From: Treponema sp.
Lineage (GTDB): Bacteria; Spirochaetota; Spirochaetia; Treponematales; Breznakiellaceae
DNA length: 18,035 nt
NCBI GenBank assembly: GCA_031283505.1
Contig: JAITBO010000183.1
Span: forward strand, 1-18,035
Direction of reading: 5' to 3'
In this document: positions 1 to 6,241 of the stretch, piece by piece
Numbering within the stretch: the stretch's first letter is position 1
Layout: every line of letters starts with the position of its first letter
The notes under the pieces: model-generated
The model's database searches: none
The model's input: the letters and a program-made list of their open reading frames with translations, nothing else
What the model was told of the DNA's origin: nothing
Made by a program: the position numbers and the translations under genes

Positions 1-139
1 TTGCCGCCGTTTTTGTTACCTGCCCGGTGGACAATCCGGAGGAACGGTTGCCATTATCGTCATAGCATTGGTAGTAGTACACCACTTTCCCGGAACGCAG
101 TCTCCGGGGGAACACCGAAAAAACATCCTTTACCCTCAT
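1..139 (-). CDS. Probable tyrosine recombinase/integrase, N-terminal 46 codons only (runs off window)
   Basis: Reading the minus strand from an ATG at 139, an open frame runs without a stop to the window edge. It starts MRVKDVFSVFPRRLRSGK and continues VVYYYQCYDDNGNRSSG, then LSTGQVTKTAA. The pattern of a short basic start, aromatic strands (YYYQCYD), a DxNGxR turn and an STGxxxKTAA motif is what I know from the N-terminal arm-type DNA-binding region of phage-type tyrosine recombinases, including those of treponemes. The catalytic domain (R..HxxR..Y) would lie outside the window, so it cannot be checked. A good ribosome-binding site (AAAAGGGG, complement of 143-150) sits just upstream of the ATG, and a hairpin (151-185) lies in the leader. 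The gene points away from the truncated signalling gene at 270, as expected of an integrase at the border of an integrated element. Family call by motif look only; moderate confidence. Confidence 0.62.
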   Translation of the reverse strand, partial: MRVKDVFSVFPRRLRSGKVVYYYQCYDDNGNRSSGLSTGQVTKTAA

Positions 140-150
140 ACGAACCCCTT

Positions 151-185
151 TTGCGGATATTGCAATCACAGGTGCAATGCCGCAA
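151..185. repeat. Inverted repeat in the leader of the integrase-like gene
   Basis: TTGCGG (151-156) pairs with CCGCAA (180-185), and ATTGCA (159-164) pairs with TGCAAT (173-178), with a small AT/G bulge and an 8-base loop. It lies directly upstream of the ribosome-binding site of the minus-strand recombinase-like gene. It could be an operator, an attenuating hairpin, or part of a recombinase-binding/attachment region. The sequence alone does not decide between these. Confidence 0.5.
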
Positions 186-269
186 ATTCGCAGATGTATA
201 AATCCGCTGAACCAGCAACGCTAATTCGTTATAGGGTAAAGAAATAACACCGCTTATGACGTTCTGGAA

Positions 270-1496
270 ATGGGTAAAATGCGCAATCCGGCACATCTCA
301 TATACAGCCGGAACGATATAGATGGGGAAAACTATTATGATTTTGCCGCGTTGGAAACGGAGACCAACTGGACCCTCGCCGTACGGATTTCAATAGGTGA
401 AGTCATAGCCCCAGCCAACGAAACCAAGAGGGAAATCGATATATTTACCAATAACGCACAGCAGTTTATCCGGCGGGGGCTGACCGGTGCACTCCTGCGG
501 TTTATCATCATATTCGCCGCCTCCGCAATTTTGGTGGTTGGTTTTTCCTTTGCCCTGTCTTTGACTATCATCAGGCCCATTGAGGAACTTGCCATTAATG
601 TCAAAAAAATAGGCAAGGGCGATCTGGATACTGCGATTATAGTACAGGGCAGAGATGAAATCGCGGAACTGGGGAATGCCTTTAACACGATGGCTTCCGA
701 TCTAAAGGAATACATAGACAATTTCGAAACCGTAACCGCCGAAAAAGAACGCATCAACAGCGAGCTTAATGTAGCGGCGGGGATTCAAAATGATATGCTG
801 TCTCGTATCTTCCCCACGTTTTCAAACCACGACAGACTGGCGCTTTGCGCCAAAATGGAATCGGCAAAACAGGTGGGCGGGGATTTTTACGATTTCTTTT
901 ATCTTGATCCGGAAGAAACCAAGATCGTTTTTGACATTGCCGATGTAAGCGGGAAAGGGGTACCGGCGGCGTTGTTTATGGTAATCGCGAAAACCTTGCT
1001 TAAAACTCACATGATCCAGGGACTGGACTCCGCGGAAACCCTGGTACAAGTAAACAATCTGCTCTGTAAGGATAATACCCGGAGTATGTTTGTTACCGTG
1101 TTATTATGTATCCTGGATTTAAAAACCGGCATCCTTTCCTATGCGAATGGCGGACATAACCCGCCGCTCATTTCTCTGTCCGGCGATCCCTACCGGTTTA
1201 TAGAACTGAAAAAGGGCATTCCTTTGGGAATGTTCGAAAATTCAAAATACAAACTCTGCGAACTTCAGTTACATCCGGGAGATAAACTGTATTTGTATAC
1301 CGATGGGGTAAACGAGGCTATGAATAATGAAGGTGAACAACTGGGAAACGAACGGTTCCTCGCGAAGGCAAATGAACTGCGGCATTTGGCACCGGATCAA
1401 TTCGATGAAGGGATCCGTCAAACCATAGTCGATTTTGCCGGCAGCGCGGAACAATCGGATGATATAACAACCATAGCAATAACTTATATTAAGTAA
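270..1496 (+). CDS. SpoIIE-family PP2C serine phosphatase with HAMP domain, sensor region truncated
   Basis: Signalling phosphatase of the RsbU/SpoIIE type, which dephosphorylates an anti-anti-sigma (STAS) protein in partner-switching systems. Visible order: end of an extracytoplasmic sensor fold (about 1-55, ...ETNWTLAVRISIGEVIAP), one membrane helix (about 75-101), HAMP domain (about 101-155: RPIEELAINVKKIGKGDLD...GRDEIAELGNAFN), short coiled linker, then PP2C/SpoIIE domain (about 165-408). Metal-binding acidic motifs are intact: GGDFYDFF (203-210), ADVSGKGVPAALF (224-236), YTDGVNEA (343-350), SDDIT (396-400). Proteins of this build normally start with a first membrane helix and roughly 250-300 residues of sensor domain; both are missing. 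The frame is open only from 240, after a TAA at 237-239, and no good ribosome-binding site precedes the ATG. The gene therefore looks 5'-truncated next to an integrase. It lies 6 bases before the MFS gene, in one operon with the anti-sigma kinase at 3431. Confidence 0.88.
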   Translation: MGKMRNPAHLIYSRNDIDGENYYDFAALETETNWTLAVRISIGEVIAPANETKREIDIFTNNAQQFIRRGLTGALLRFIIIFAASAILVVGFSFALSLTIIRPIEELAINVKKIGKGDLDTAIIVQGRDEIAELGNAFNTMASDLKEYIDNFETVTAEKERINSELNVAAGIQNDMLSRIFPTFSNHDRLALCAKMESAKQVGGDFYDFFYLDPEETKIVFDIADVSGKGVPAALFMVIAKTLLKTHMIQGLDSAETLVQVNNLLCKDNTRSMFVTVLLCILDLKTGILSYANGGHNPPLISLSGDPYRFIELKKGIPLGMFENSKYKLCELQLHPGDKLYLYTDGVNEAMNNEGEQLGNERFLAKANELRHLAPDQFDEGIRQTIVDFAGSAEQSDDITTIAITYIK

Positions 1497-1502
1497 AAGA
1501 AG

Positions 1503-2828
1503 ATGAATAAAACATGGATACGGGTTACTTTATTTTTGGGTTCAATCCTTATCGCCCTGATTGTATTGATCTTTTTGCTAGTCCTGAATTTAAACCAGTC
1601 TGCGGAACTGAAGAGAACTTTTCTGGGCTATGCCGCGATATTATGGGTGTTTTCCATAGCCACTTTCGCGGTATTTTTCTTTAGGGGCGCTATTTTTAAC
1701 GTGTCCAGCGAACTTGAGGACGGCATGGTTACCACCCTGATAGTAACCGTATTAATTATTGTTCAGATTGCCTTTGCCTTCGCCAATTATGCCTATACCC
1801 GGATGCGTAATTCATTTGACGCCTTTGATCATGCCCGGAATTTGTATAGTCGGGCAAGCTGGGATGTTCCCCTTGCCGAACTTAACGCCCGGCTTGGAAC
1901 CCTGCCTGAGGAAATAGACCGGATATATATTGTTCGGGAGGGTAGGGTTATCTACAAGTATGGATCCTTCACCAGGGATAAAGAGGAACAGGACAATCTT
2001 GGCGATTACAATTCCCGGGAATGGTATGTGTTTCCTGTTGAGAACGGACGCATGATGATGCATATTTCCGAAACTTACAGTAGAAACCTTACAAACAAGA
2101 TTTTGCTTGACCTGTCTACCGTGATTGTGACGGGGCTTTTTTTTGGATTTGAGCTTATCCTGCTGGTTATACAGCTGATCAAGCGCGGCATTACCCGGCA
2201 TGAATCACGGGAACTTAGCCCCGATGGTTTTGTGTATATACGCCAACTCGCCTTTCTCTTTTATTTCAGCTCCCGTATGGCCGCGGCGTTTATTCCGCTG
2301 CTGGCCGCCCAGCTAACCGGGGCTGTTGCGGGAAAAAGTACGCTGGCGGCAAGCATGCCACAATCGGCGGAAACTCTGCTGACCTGCGCCGCCATATTTA
2401 TTACATCGGAAATAATCATCAGAAAGGGATGGAAGCTTCCCTTTATGGTGGGGCTTCTTGTAGTGGCGGGGGGCACCTTTATATCAGCCTTGGCGGAATC
2501 CTTTCTGGTTTTCGTTGCTGCCCGCGCCATTGTCGGCCTTGGATACGGGTTTTGCTGGATGACCCTGAGGAACCTTTCCCTGCTTGGCAGGGACGAAGAA
2601 GAACAGAACCAGGGGTTTGTGCTGCTGAATGCCGGCATATACGCCGACATGAACTGCGGGTCGGTCATGGGTTCCATCCTGGCCGAATCGGTGGGCTACC
2701 GGAATGTTTTTTTTATCGGGGCTTTGTTTACCTTTGTTTACGGTTCTATGCGTATTTTCAATCCTGAAACTGAAAAACGCCACTGTCCGGCGGATGGACA
2801 GGCCGGAAACGGAGAAAGCAGCCACTGA
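1503..2828 (+). CDS. Sensor-like membrane region fused to N-terminal half of an MFS-type protein (frameshifted)
   Basis: Integral membrane protein. Residues 1-98 hold three hydrophobic helices (about 5-30, 43-61, 77-98). A soluble, probably extracytoplasmic stretch of about 100 residues follows (99-200), then another helix (203-224). From about 247 come helices resembling TM1-TM6 of a major facilitator protein; the segment FVAARAIVGLGYGFCWMTL (TM4 region) is MFS-like. The frame then drops into a polar tail (PETEKRHCPADGQAG) and stops at 2828. The missing TM7-TM12 are encoded one frame away, in 2704-3426. So the two open frames are halves of one protein of about 640 residues broken by a frameshift between roughly 2707 and 2790. 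A run of eight T (2707-2714) is one candidate site. Start ATG follows an AAAAGAAG ribosome-binding site. Its place between a SpoIIE phosphatase and an anti-sigma kinase suggests a receptor for that pathway rather than an ordinary exporter (inference). Confidence 0.8.
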   Translation: MNKTWIRVTLFLGSILIALIVLIFLLVLNLNQSAELKRTFLGYAAILWVFSIATFAVFFFRGAIFNVSSELEDGMVTTLIVTVLIIVQIAFAFANYAYTRMRNSFDAFDHARNLYSRASWDVPLAELNARLGTLPEEIDRIYIVREGRVIYKYGSFTRDKEEQDNLGDYNSREWYVFPVENGRMMMHISETYSRNLTNKILLDLSTVIVTGLFFGFELILLVIQLIKRGITRHESRELSPDGFVYIRQLAFLFYFSSRMAAAFIPLLAAQLTGAVAGKSTLAASMPQSAETLLTCAAIFITSEIIIRKGWKLPFMVGLLVVAGGTFISALAESFLVFVAARAIVGLGYGFCWMTLRNLSLLGRDEEEQNQGFVLLNAGIYADMNCGSVMGSILAESVGYRNVFFIGALFTFVYGSMRIFNPETEKRHCPADGQAGNGESSH

Positions 2829-3426
2829 TCCCAAAAAAGGAAACAGAGCCGAGTTTATGGAGCTGATAAGTTTCCTGCTCCTTTTGATCCTGCCGTCCTG
2901 TATTCTTGAATCCTATACCCAATATTTTGTACCAATCTACGCGATAAGCATTGGAAAAGGCATCCCCGATGTAGGCCGGGCTTTGCTTGTGTACGGACTC
3001 ATCATTGTGTACGCGGCGCCGAAGTTGTCGGCATGGATCAGGCGGCGTTTCGGCAGCGGCATCCTCGTCAATGTTCTTTATAATATTATGCTTGCGATGG
3101 CGCTGGTAATAACCGGGTTTTGGGGTAATTTCAGTGTTATCCTGTGTGCGATAGTAATTATCGGAATGGGCACTGGTTTTGGATCCGGCGTACAGAACAG
3201 TTGCTTCCTTGCGCTCCCCGCCGTTTCCCGCCTCTCCTCAAGTCGTTCCCTTTCGTGGCTGAGTTTTTTGAAAAAGATGGGCGCCATGTTAGGTCCTATA
3301 ACTTTTGCCTTGGCGATGAATTTTCCGGACAGACGGGGGATTCTGGTAATGGGAATCCTCTTCGCGACAATGGCGCTCATCGCTTCCCGCGGGGGAGTGA
3401 TTTTTAACTCAAAAATAAGGCGGTGA
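2704..3426 (+). CDS. C-terminal half (TM7-TM12) of the frameshifted MFS-type protein
   Basis: This frame overlaps the end of the preceding one by 125 bases and is shifted by one base. Its first 20 or so residues overlay the same TM6 segment read in the other frame. After a charged loop (ATVRRMDRPETEKAATDPKKG), which matches the usual cytoplasmic loop between the two MFS halves, six hydrophobic segments follow: from FMELISFLLLLILPS through IIGMGTGFGSGVQNSC to RGILVMGILFATMALIA. No ribosome-binding site supports independent initiation at 2704 or at the later ATG at 2794. It is therefore best read as the second half of the 1503 gene, separated by a frameshift mutation, a sequencing error or slippage. 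The stop (TGA at 3424-3426) lies 4 bases before the anti-sigma kinase start, so the operon continues. Confidence 0.78.
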   Translation: MFFLSGLCLPLFTVLCVFSILKLKNATVRRMDRPETEKAATDPKKGNRAEFMELISFLLLLILPSCILESYTQYFVPIYAISIGKGIPDVGRALLVYGLIIVYAAPKLSAWIRRRFGSGILVNVLYNIMLAMALVITGFWGNFSVILCAIVIIGMGTGFGSGVQNSCFLALPAVSRLSSSRSLSWLSFLKKMGAMLGPITFALAMNFPDRRGILVMGILFATMALIASRGGVIFNSKIRR

Positions 3427-3430
3427 ACTG

Positions 3431-3883
3431 ATGGAGAAAAGTGAAAGGCCGGCCATACCGGTAGTATTTGAAAGAGAAATCGCCCTTAAGGTCTCTATTG
3501 ATGAACTTGAAAAACTTCTTGACTGGATGGCGTGTATATTCGAAGACTATTCCTGCCCGGGGAAAATATGTAATCAACTTGCCGTAATAACGGAGGAGAT
3601 CTTTGTCAATATCGCACGGTACGCCTATGACACAAAAGACGGCAATGCCCTGATACGGGTGGGCCGGGCCGGGTCGGCTCTGGTGATGCAGTTTGTCGAC
3701 ACCGGTAAACACTTTAATCCTTTGGAAAAAATCGATCCCGATATTGGTGCCCCTATTGAAAACCGCTCTATCGGCGGCCTTGGTATTTATATCACAAAAA
3801 AATGGATGGATTCGATTCAATATGACCGGGTTAACGATGAAAATCGCCTGACACTGTACAAAAGTATTGCCGCACAAACATGA
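3431..3883 (+). CDS. RsbW/SpoIIAB-like anti-sigma factor serine kinase (HATPase_c)
   Basis: A 150-residue single-domain GHKL ATPase of the anti-sigma/serine-kinase class. Proteins of this class bind a sigma factor or another effector and phosphorylate a STAS-domain antagonist, which a SpoIIE phosphatase then dephosphorylates. The ATP-binding boxes are visible: N box VITEEIFVNIARYAY (52-66, with E55/E56 and N60), G1 box FVDTGKHFNPL (88-98, D90) and G2 box GGLGIYITKKWMD (115-127). Length is typical for the family. It is the last gene of the cassette, 4 bases after the MFS stop, with AAGGCGGTG as a ribosome-binding site inside the end of the preceding gene. No STAS antagonist or dedicated sigma factor is adjacent; these may be elsewhere in the genome. 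The sigma-factor gene at 12528 is a possible but unproven target. Confidence 0.88.
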   Translation: MEKSERPAIPVVFEREIALKVSIDELEKLLDWMACIFEDYSCPGKICNQLAVITEEIFVNIARYAYDTKDGNALIRVGRAGSALVMQFVDTGKHFNPLEKIDPDIGAPIENRSIGGLGIYITKKWMDSIQYDRVNDENRLTLYKSIAAQT

Positions 3884-3895
3884 GGCGCTCTGGCA

Positions 3896-3934
3896 GGAGG
3901 CCGTGGGGCTTTGTCCCAAAGTTCTACAGCCTCT
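3896..3934 (+). terminator. Long imperfect hairpin after the signalling operon (probable terminator)
   Basis: GAGGCCGT (3897-3904), GGGG (3905-3908) and CTTTG (3909-3913) fold back on CAAAG (3917-3921), TTCT (3922-3925) and ACAGCCTC (3926-3933) around a TCC loop. This gives a stem of about 17 pairs with one C-A mismatch and several G-U pairs. It begins 12 bases after the kinase stop codon. The following sequence is T-rich (TATTAGTCTTTATCTT) but lacks a clean T run, so it may be a weak intrinsic terminator or an mRNA 3'-end stabiliser. Confidence 0.5.
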
Positions 3935-3986
3935 ATTAGTCTTTATCTTCCCTTTGAAGTCGTTCTGCGTTCAATTTTTTAGCGGA

Positions 3987-4017
3987 AGTTGTTCAAAACT
4001 GAGGTTTCTGAACAGCT
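3987..4017. repeat. REP-like palindrome in intergenic region
   Basis: AGTTGTTCAAAAC (3987-3999), loop TGAG, then GTTTCTGAACAGCT (4004-4017). The arms form a 13-pair stem with one bulged base and one G-T pair. There is no T run behind it, so it is not an obvious terminator. Palindromes of this look can be dispersed intergenic repeats, but only one copy is in the window, so its repeat status is inference. The rest of the 337-base gap between the kinase and smpB (3884-4220) shows no convincing gene. Confidence 0.4.
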
Positions 4018-4208
4018 CTAAGGATAAGCTCAACGATAACATGAACAAATCATCGAGGTAAACGGTAGTTCCATGATTCAAACGAGAAATGCGATACAAA
4101 GAATCACCGTACAATTTCACCACACATATCCGGGATTAGTTTTATGCCACAAACAAAATTAATAGAATCTAACTTATATCCGCCAAATTTGTCAATACAG
4201 TATTGGTG

Positions 4209-4234
4209 AAAAATTCTACTTCAGTAGAGTTTTT
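4209..4234 (-). terminator. Intrinsic terminator overlapping the smpB stop codon
   Basis: AAAAA-TTCTAC (4209-4219), loop TTCA (4220-4223), GTAGAG-TTTTT (4224-4234). The arms pair over 11 positions with a single wobble/mismatch, and there is a run of T on the outgoing side in either direction. The smpB stop codon (TGA, complement of 4221-4223) lies in the loop, so the last codons of smpB form one arm. The symmetric A/T flanks would also let it stop plus-strand transcripts. Confidence 0.75.
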
Positions 4235-4682
4235 GCCGGAATTCCCGGGAGACTTCCCGTTTGATGTCCCGTTCCCGTATATCGGCCCGTTTGTCGTAGG
4301 TTTTCTTCCCTTTGCAGAGGCCGAGCTCTACTTTAACCCGGCTTTTTTTGAAGTAAAAAGAAAGGGGGATCAGGGTGTAGCCCTTTTCATCAACCTTACG
4401 GGCAATGCGCTTGATCTCATCCCGGTGAAGGAGCAGCCGTTTTTTCCGGTCCGGATCGTGGTTGAAGATCGAAGAAAAGGGATTTTCAGCGACGTGCAGG
4501 GAACGGAGCCATACTTCACCGCCAATCACCTCCGCCCAGGCGTCGGGGAAGGAAATTTTGCCGTCCCGGAAGGATTTTACTTCCGTACCCAGCAGTTCTA
4601 TACCGCATTGATAACTGTCATCCACGGCGTAATCATGCCGGGCCCGGCGGTTTACGGCGATGATCTTGGTCCCTTCACTCAT
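4221..4682 (-). CDS. smpB: SsrA (tmRNA)-binding protein SmpB
   Basis: Small RNA-binding protein that delivers tmRNA to stalled ribosomes in trans-translation. The 153-residue length is normal. Family motifs are all visible: GIELLGTEVKSFR (27-39), the RNA-binding segment LHVAENPFS (62-70), DPDRKKRLLLHRDEI (76-90), GLCKGKKTYDKR (121-132), and a basic C-terminal tail (RADIRERDIKREVSREFRQKLY region) that in SmpB reaches into the ribosome. The start ATG overlaps the stop of the upstream PEGA gene by 4 bases (ATGA), so translation is probably coupled and expression depends on the promoter at 6185-6213. An intrinsic terminator is built around its stop codon. The tmRNA gene (ssrA) was looked for nearby and not seen. 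Confidence 0.97.
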   Translation of the reverse strand: MSEGTKIIAVNRRARHDYAVDDSYQCGIELLGTEVKSFRDGKISFPDAWAEVIGGEVWLRSLHVAENPFSSIFNHDPDRKKRLLLHRDEIKRIARKVDEKGYTLIPLSFYFKKSRVKVELGLCKGKKTYDKRADIRERDIKREVSREFRQKLY

Positions 4683-6178
4683 GGCAGCTCCGCCTTAGGC
4701 GCAATCACGGGCCGGAAGGATACGAAGGGCGAAGACGTTGCCGGAGCCAGGGAGGCCCGGGTTTCAACACCGACCAAGCCCGGAGGGGTTATCCAGGAAC
4801 CGCCCCGCAGGGATCGTTCCGGGGAAGAGACAGCCTCTACCGCGGCGGGATCGGCGTTTAGGTAGTTGAGGGGCGCATAGGGATCGGCGCACCATTCCCA
4901 GAACAGGGAAGGGTCTTCCCCGGAGAACAGGGGCGCGGCGTATTCCCACTCCGCTTCCCAGGGGAGCCGTACTTCCCAACCCGCCAAGGATGCCGGCAGG
5001 GATTGGGTAAGCCATTCGCAATAGGCCAGGGCGGCAAACCAGGAGATCCCCGAAACGCCGGTATTGGGAGAGGGCGGGTTGGGGGGCTCATCGAGGTAAC
5101 CTGGGGAGACAAGCCCTTGCTCGATGAGAGCCGCGGAATTTTCCCGCTTCCACCGGGGATTGGCGGCAAGGAAACGCTCCCATTCTTCGGCGCTCATACC
5201 GGTGGTAGTAATATAGAAGCTTTCCAGCCTTAAGCGGTGGGGAAATGCCGCTCCTTGGATAAAGTCACCCCCAGGGATGCGCCGGAAATTGAGCCGCCCC
5301 AGGCTGAGCGTCTCCCCTGCGGACAAGTCTTGAGCCCCGGCGGCCTCTTGGGAAAGTAAGTCGCCGGCGGAGACAGCCTCCCGGTACCAGGGAGAGCCCT
5401 CTAGAGACCGGAGGCTTTCCGCAGGCAGGGTTTCTGCAAGCCATACGGCGGCGCCTGGGGCCTGTGAAAGACATTCCAAGATATAAGCGGCAGTACCGGA
5501 CAGGGTTATTGGCGAGGGGGATAGGCCTCCGCTGCCGGTAAGGAATTGGGCGCGGAGAAGGTCCCGCAAAGTCGCTTTGGTAAAGGCAAACCGGGCTGCC
5601 GCTTTTAATATCCCCTGTACCTTTTCCCGGACAGCGGAATCAGCCGCCGTTGCCGGGCCTATCCGGTAAGCCGCTTCGGAAAGATCCTGGGGGATCTGGT
5701 AGGCCGCGGTGGGCTCCCCGGTAAAGGACCAGCGGGCGTATTCGGCGGCGGCGGAAATAAGGGCTTCCAGGGGATTCGGCGGCTCCAGGGTTACGGACAC
5801 CGGTATACGCCGGGGAAAAAACCGGAAAGCAAAAACCCTGCCGGGGATGGTCCTTTCCTGCCGGACCGGAGTAAACCCCGGAAGGACCCATTCAACAAGC
5901 CTGGCGCCTTTCGGCACGAATAGTTCGCAAGGGGTGGTTCCCAGGGTAACTCCGTCCACCCGTACCGCCGCGCCCTGAGGTTCGGAATTGAGGACGAGCA
6001 GGCTTCCCGGTTCGGTAATGCCGGGGTAGAAGAGGATAAAAAAAAGTATTCCCAGGAATATCAGGGCGTATAGGCCGGTCAGGTATACCCCGGGCCGTAT
6101 ACCCAGAATAGGCTTCAGACGAACCTGATCCTCAGGCTGGGCCTCATGTAAAACCGGTGAGGATTTTTTCCTGAACAT
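4679..6178 (-). CDS. Membrane-anchored PEGA-domain protein with formylglycine-enzyme-like (SUMF1) C-terminus
   Basis: A 499-residue protein of unknown specific function. Order: short cytoplasmic N-terminus; one membrane helix (about 33-51, GLYALIFLGILFFILF); a PEGA domain (about 57-130: LVLNSEPQGAAVRVDGVTLG then TTPCELFVPKG), a beta domain common in surface and envelope proteins; a helical middle (about 135-285); and a formylglycine-generating-enzyme-type fold (about 293-495: RRIPGGDFIQGA, VSGISWFAALAYCEWL, VRLPWEAEWEYAA, WEWCADPYAP, RSLRGGSWI, FVSFRPV). In this superfamily most members are structural or binding domains. I do not see the paired active-site cysteines of true sulfatase-activating enzymes, so catalysis should not be assumed. 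It probably faces the periplasm. It heads a two-gene operon with smpB (4-base overlap). The start sits only 6 bases after a perfect -10 box, with no ribosome-binding site: see the promoter entry. Confidence 0.82.
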   Translation of the reverse strand: MFRKKSSPVLHEAQPEDQVRLKPILGIRPGVYLTGLYALIFLGILFFILFYPGITEPGSLLVLNSEPQGAAVRVDGVTLGTTPCELFVPKGARLVEWVLPGFTPVRQERTIPGRVFAFRFFPRRIPVSVTLEPPNPLEALISAAAEYARWSFTGEPTAAYQIPQDLSEAAYRIGPATAADSAVREKVQGILKAAARFAFTKATLRDLLRAQFLTGSGGLSPSPITLSGTAAYILECLSQAPGAAVWLAETLPAESLRSLEGSPWYREAVSAGDLLSQEAAGAQDLSAGETLSLGRLNFRRIPGGDFIQGAAFPHRLRLESFYITTTGMSAEEWERFLAANPRWKRENSAALIEQGLVSPGYLDEPPNPPSPNTGVSGISWFAALAYCEWLTQSLPASLAGWEVRLPWEAEWEYAAPLFSGEDPSLFWEWCADPYAPLNYLNADPAAVEAVSSPERSLRGGSWITPPGLVGVETRASLAPATSSPFVSFRPVIAPKAELP

Positions 6179-6184
6179 TGCCGC

Positions 6185-6213
6185 ATTATAAGTTCCCTTT
6201 TGTACCTTGTCAA
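6185..6213 (-). promoter_or_regulatory. Consensus sigma-70 promoter for the PEGA gene-smpB operon, predicted leaderless
   Basis: On the minus strand: TTGACA (complement of 6208-6213), a 17-base spacer, TATAAT (complement of 6185-6190). Both hexamers and the spacing match consensus exactly. The sequence from the -10 box to the start is GCGGCA then ATG, so the usual start point about 7 bases beyond the -10 box falls on the A of the ATG at 6178. No alternative ATG, GTG or TTG start occurs in the first codons. The -10 box lies in a near-palindrome (CATTATAAG), so it might also serve leftover plus-strand transcription toward lepB. Confidence 0.85.
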
Positions 6214-6225
6214 CGAGGGTTTAAA

Positions 6226-6240
6226 ATGGTAGTTTCTTGA
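6226..6240 (+). other. Possible four-codon upstream reading frame before the first lepB
   Basis: ATG GTA GTT TCT TGA (encoding MVVS) is preceded at the right distance (6 bases) by GAGGG (6215-6219). It ends one base before the ATG of the signal peptidase gene at 6242. The signal peptidase ATG itself has no ribosome-binding site at a normal distance. Ribosomes could load on the mini-frame and restart at the lepB ATG. Prediction from spacing only. Confidence 0.4.
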
Positions 6241-6241
6241 T

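Noticed and set aside
60..296. Minus-strand 78-codon open frame at the left edge
   Set aside because: Its translation looks random. The real minus-strand gene is in another frame, starting at 139 with a good ribosome-binding site and running off the window.
3867..4061. Plus-strand 64-codon frame overlapping the kinase end
   Set aside because: It spans the long hairpin and shows no protein-like pattern or ribosome-binding site.
3884..4220. tmRNA gene (ssrA) next to smpB
   Set aside because: No tRNA-like acceptor/T-arm halves and no tag reading frame were found; the hairpins do not fit tmRNA ends.
4203..4865. 220-codon plus-strand frame
   Set aside because: Antisense to smpB and the end of the PEGA gene, which have clear family motifs.
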